Assembly (NCBI GenBank): GCA_003645215.1
Contig: QNEM01000149.1
Location: 1-5,284, forward strand
Origin: Gammaproteobacteria bacterium
Lineage (GTDB): Bacteria > Pseudomonadota > Gammaproteobacteria > Eutrophobiales > Eutrophobiaceae
Direction of reading: 5' to 3'
Length of the DNA stretch: 5,284 nucleotides
Each line of letters opens with the position of its first letter. Position 1 is the first letter of the stretch. The notes below the pieces were generated by a model that saw only the letters and a list, made by a program, of their open reading frames with translations, did not search any database and had not been told where the DNA came from. The position numbers and the translations under genes are program-made. Shown here in pieces: positions 5,094 through 5,284 of the stretch.

Positions 5094-5225
5094 TGGTTCC
5101 GCAGTGATTCGCACAATGATATCTCATTACTCAACCAAGTCACCCACCCCATCGCCGTTGACCCGGATGATGTCCTGAAAGCTGAAGCAGAAAAACGAGA
5201 CTGGCCGGTTATTAGTTTGCGTTAG
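5094..5225 (+). pseudogene. Truncated 3' fragment of a HAD-IB hydrolase gene (copy B)
   Basis: Forty-four codons read WFRSDSHNDISLLNQV and on to WPVISLR and a TAG stop, matching residues 175-217 of the intact HAD protein at 3421-4074 without indels. The nucleophile motif I, motif II and motif III lysine are all missing, so it cannot be an active phosphatase. The frame is open from 5064, just after a TAG, but contains no ATG or GTG, and its only TTG is two codons before the stop, so it is probably not translated. Codon differences from the intact copy are eight synonymous and three amino-acid changing (Y to R, P to S, K to Q). That pattern fits an allele or paralogue that diverged while functional. 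It was probably severed when the upstream pilin segment arrived. Confidence 0.93.
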
Positions 5226-5237
5226 GGTCTTGTAAAA
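5223..5237 (+). repeat. TAGGGTC direct repeat, right copy
   Basis: This is the partner of 5061-5075; its TAG is also the stop codon of the HAD fragment. The intact HAD gene has TAGTTTTTTG at the equivalent place, so the GGGTC is specific to the downstream copy. The remaining bases to the window end (5238-5284) hold no gene or convincing site. Confidence 0.4.
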
Positions 5238-5284
5238 CAAACTGTTCCTTGAAATATATTTAATTGGGTTTAAAGTGTAGACAT

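Noticed and set aside
5249..5276. TTGAAA / TAAAGT as a promoter for a gene beyond the right edge
   Set aside because: The -10 matches at only four of six bases in AT-rich DNA, and no gene start is visible before the window ends.
1..5284. tRNA, rRNA, CRISPR array, intact transposase or integrase
   Set aside because: None was seen on either strand. Repeats are limited to the HAD tail and short motifs, with no regularly spaced array.

Overview
The window looks like chromosomal DNA of a gammaproteobacterium, probably aquatic, although the genus cannot be read from it. The indications are an E. coli-type RNA pyrophosphohydrolase (RppH) transcribed away from a HAD-IB phosphatase, an OxyR regulator with both peroxide-sensing cysteines, and moderately AT-rich intergenic DNA with sigma-70-like boxes.

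Layout. Positions 1-41 (minus) hold the first codons of a peroxiredoxin-type gene that runs off the left edge. It diverges from oxyR (184-1074, plus), which makes a peroxide sensor/defence pair. oxyR converges on nspC (1085-2260, minus), a PLP-dependent carboxynorspermidine/carboxyspermidine decarboxylase of polyamine synthesis. nspC diverges from a small exported protein of unknown function with two mature cysteines (2372-2785, plus), which converges on rppH (2795-3283, minus, GTG start). rppH diverges from a HAD-IB hydrolase gene (3421-4074, plus, GTG start). Every gene alternates in strand with its neighbour up to this point, so no multi-gene operon is visible there.

The right end is the unusual part. 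After the intact HAD gene comes an orphan type IV pilin-like gene (4273-5049, plus). It is followed by a second copy of the last 44 codons of the HAD gene, stop included (5094-5225), with no upstream part and no start codon. The two HAD tails are 120/132 identical without gaps, and most codon differences are synonymous. The fragment therefore looks like the remnant of a diverged allele or paralogue rather than a fresh local duplication. Short GGGWCAG-type sequences lie on both sides of the pilin gene, and a TAGGGTC direct repeat brackets the HAD fragment. The simplest reading is that the pilin segment (about 4075-5083) arrived by recombination or a mobile element at the 3' end of the HAD gene, leaving one intact gene and one severed tail. 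This is a probable scar of accessory-gene insertion; no new multi-gene system is demonstrated.
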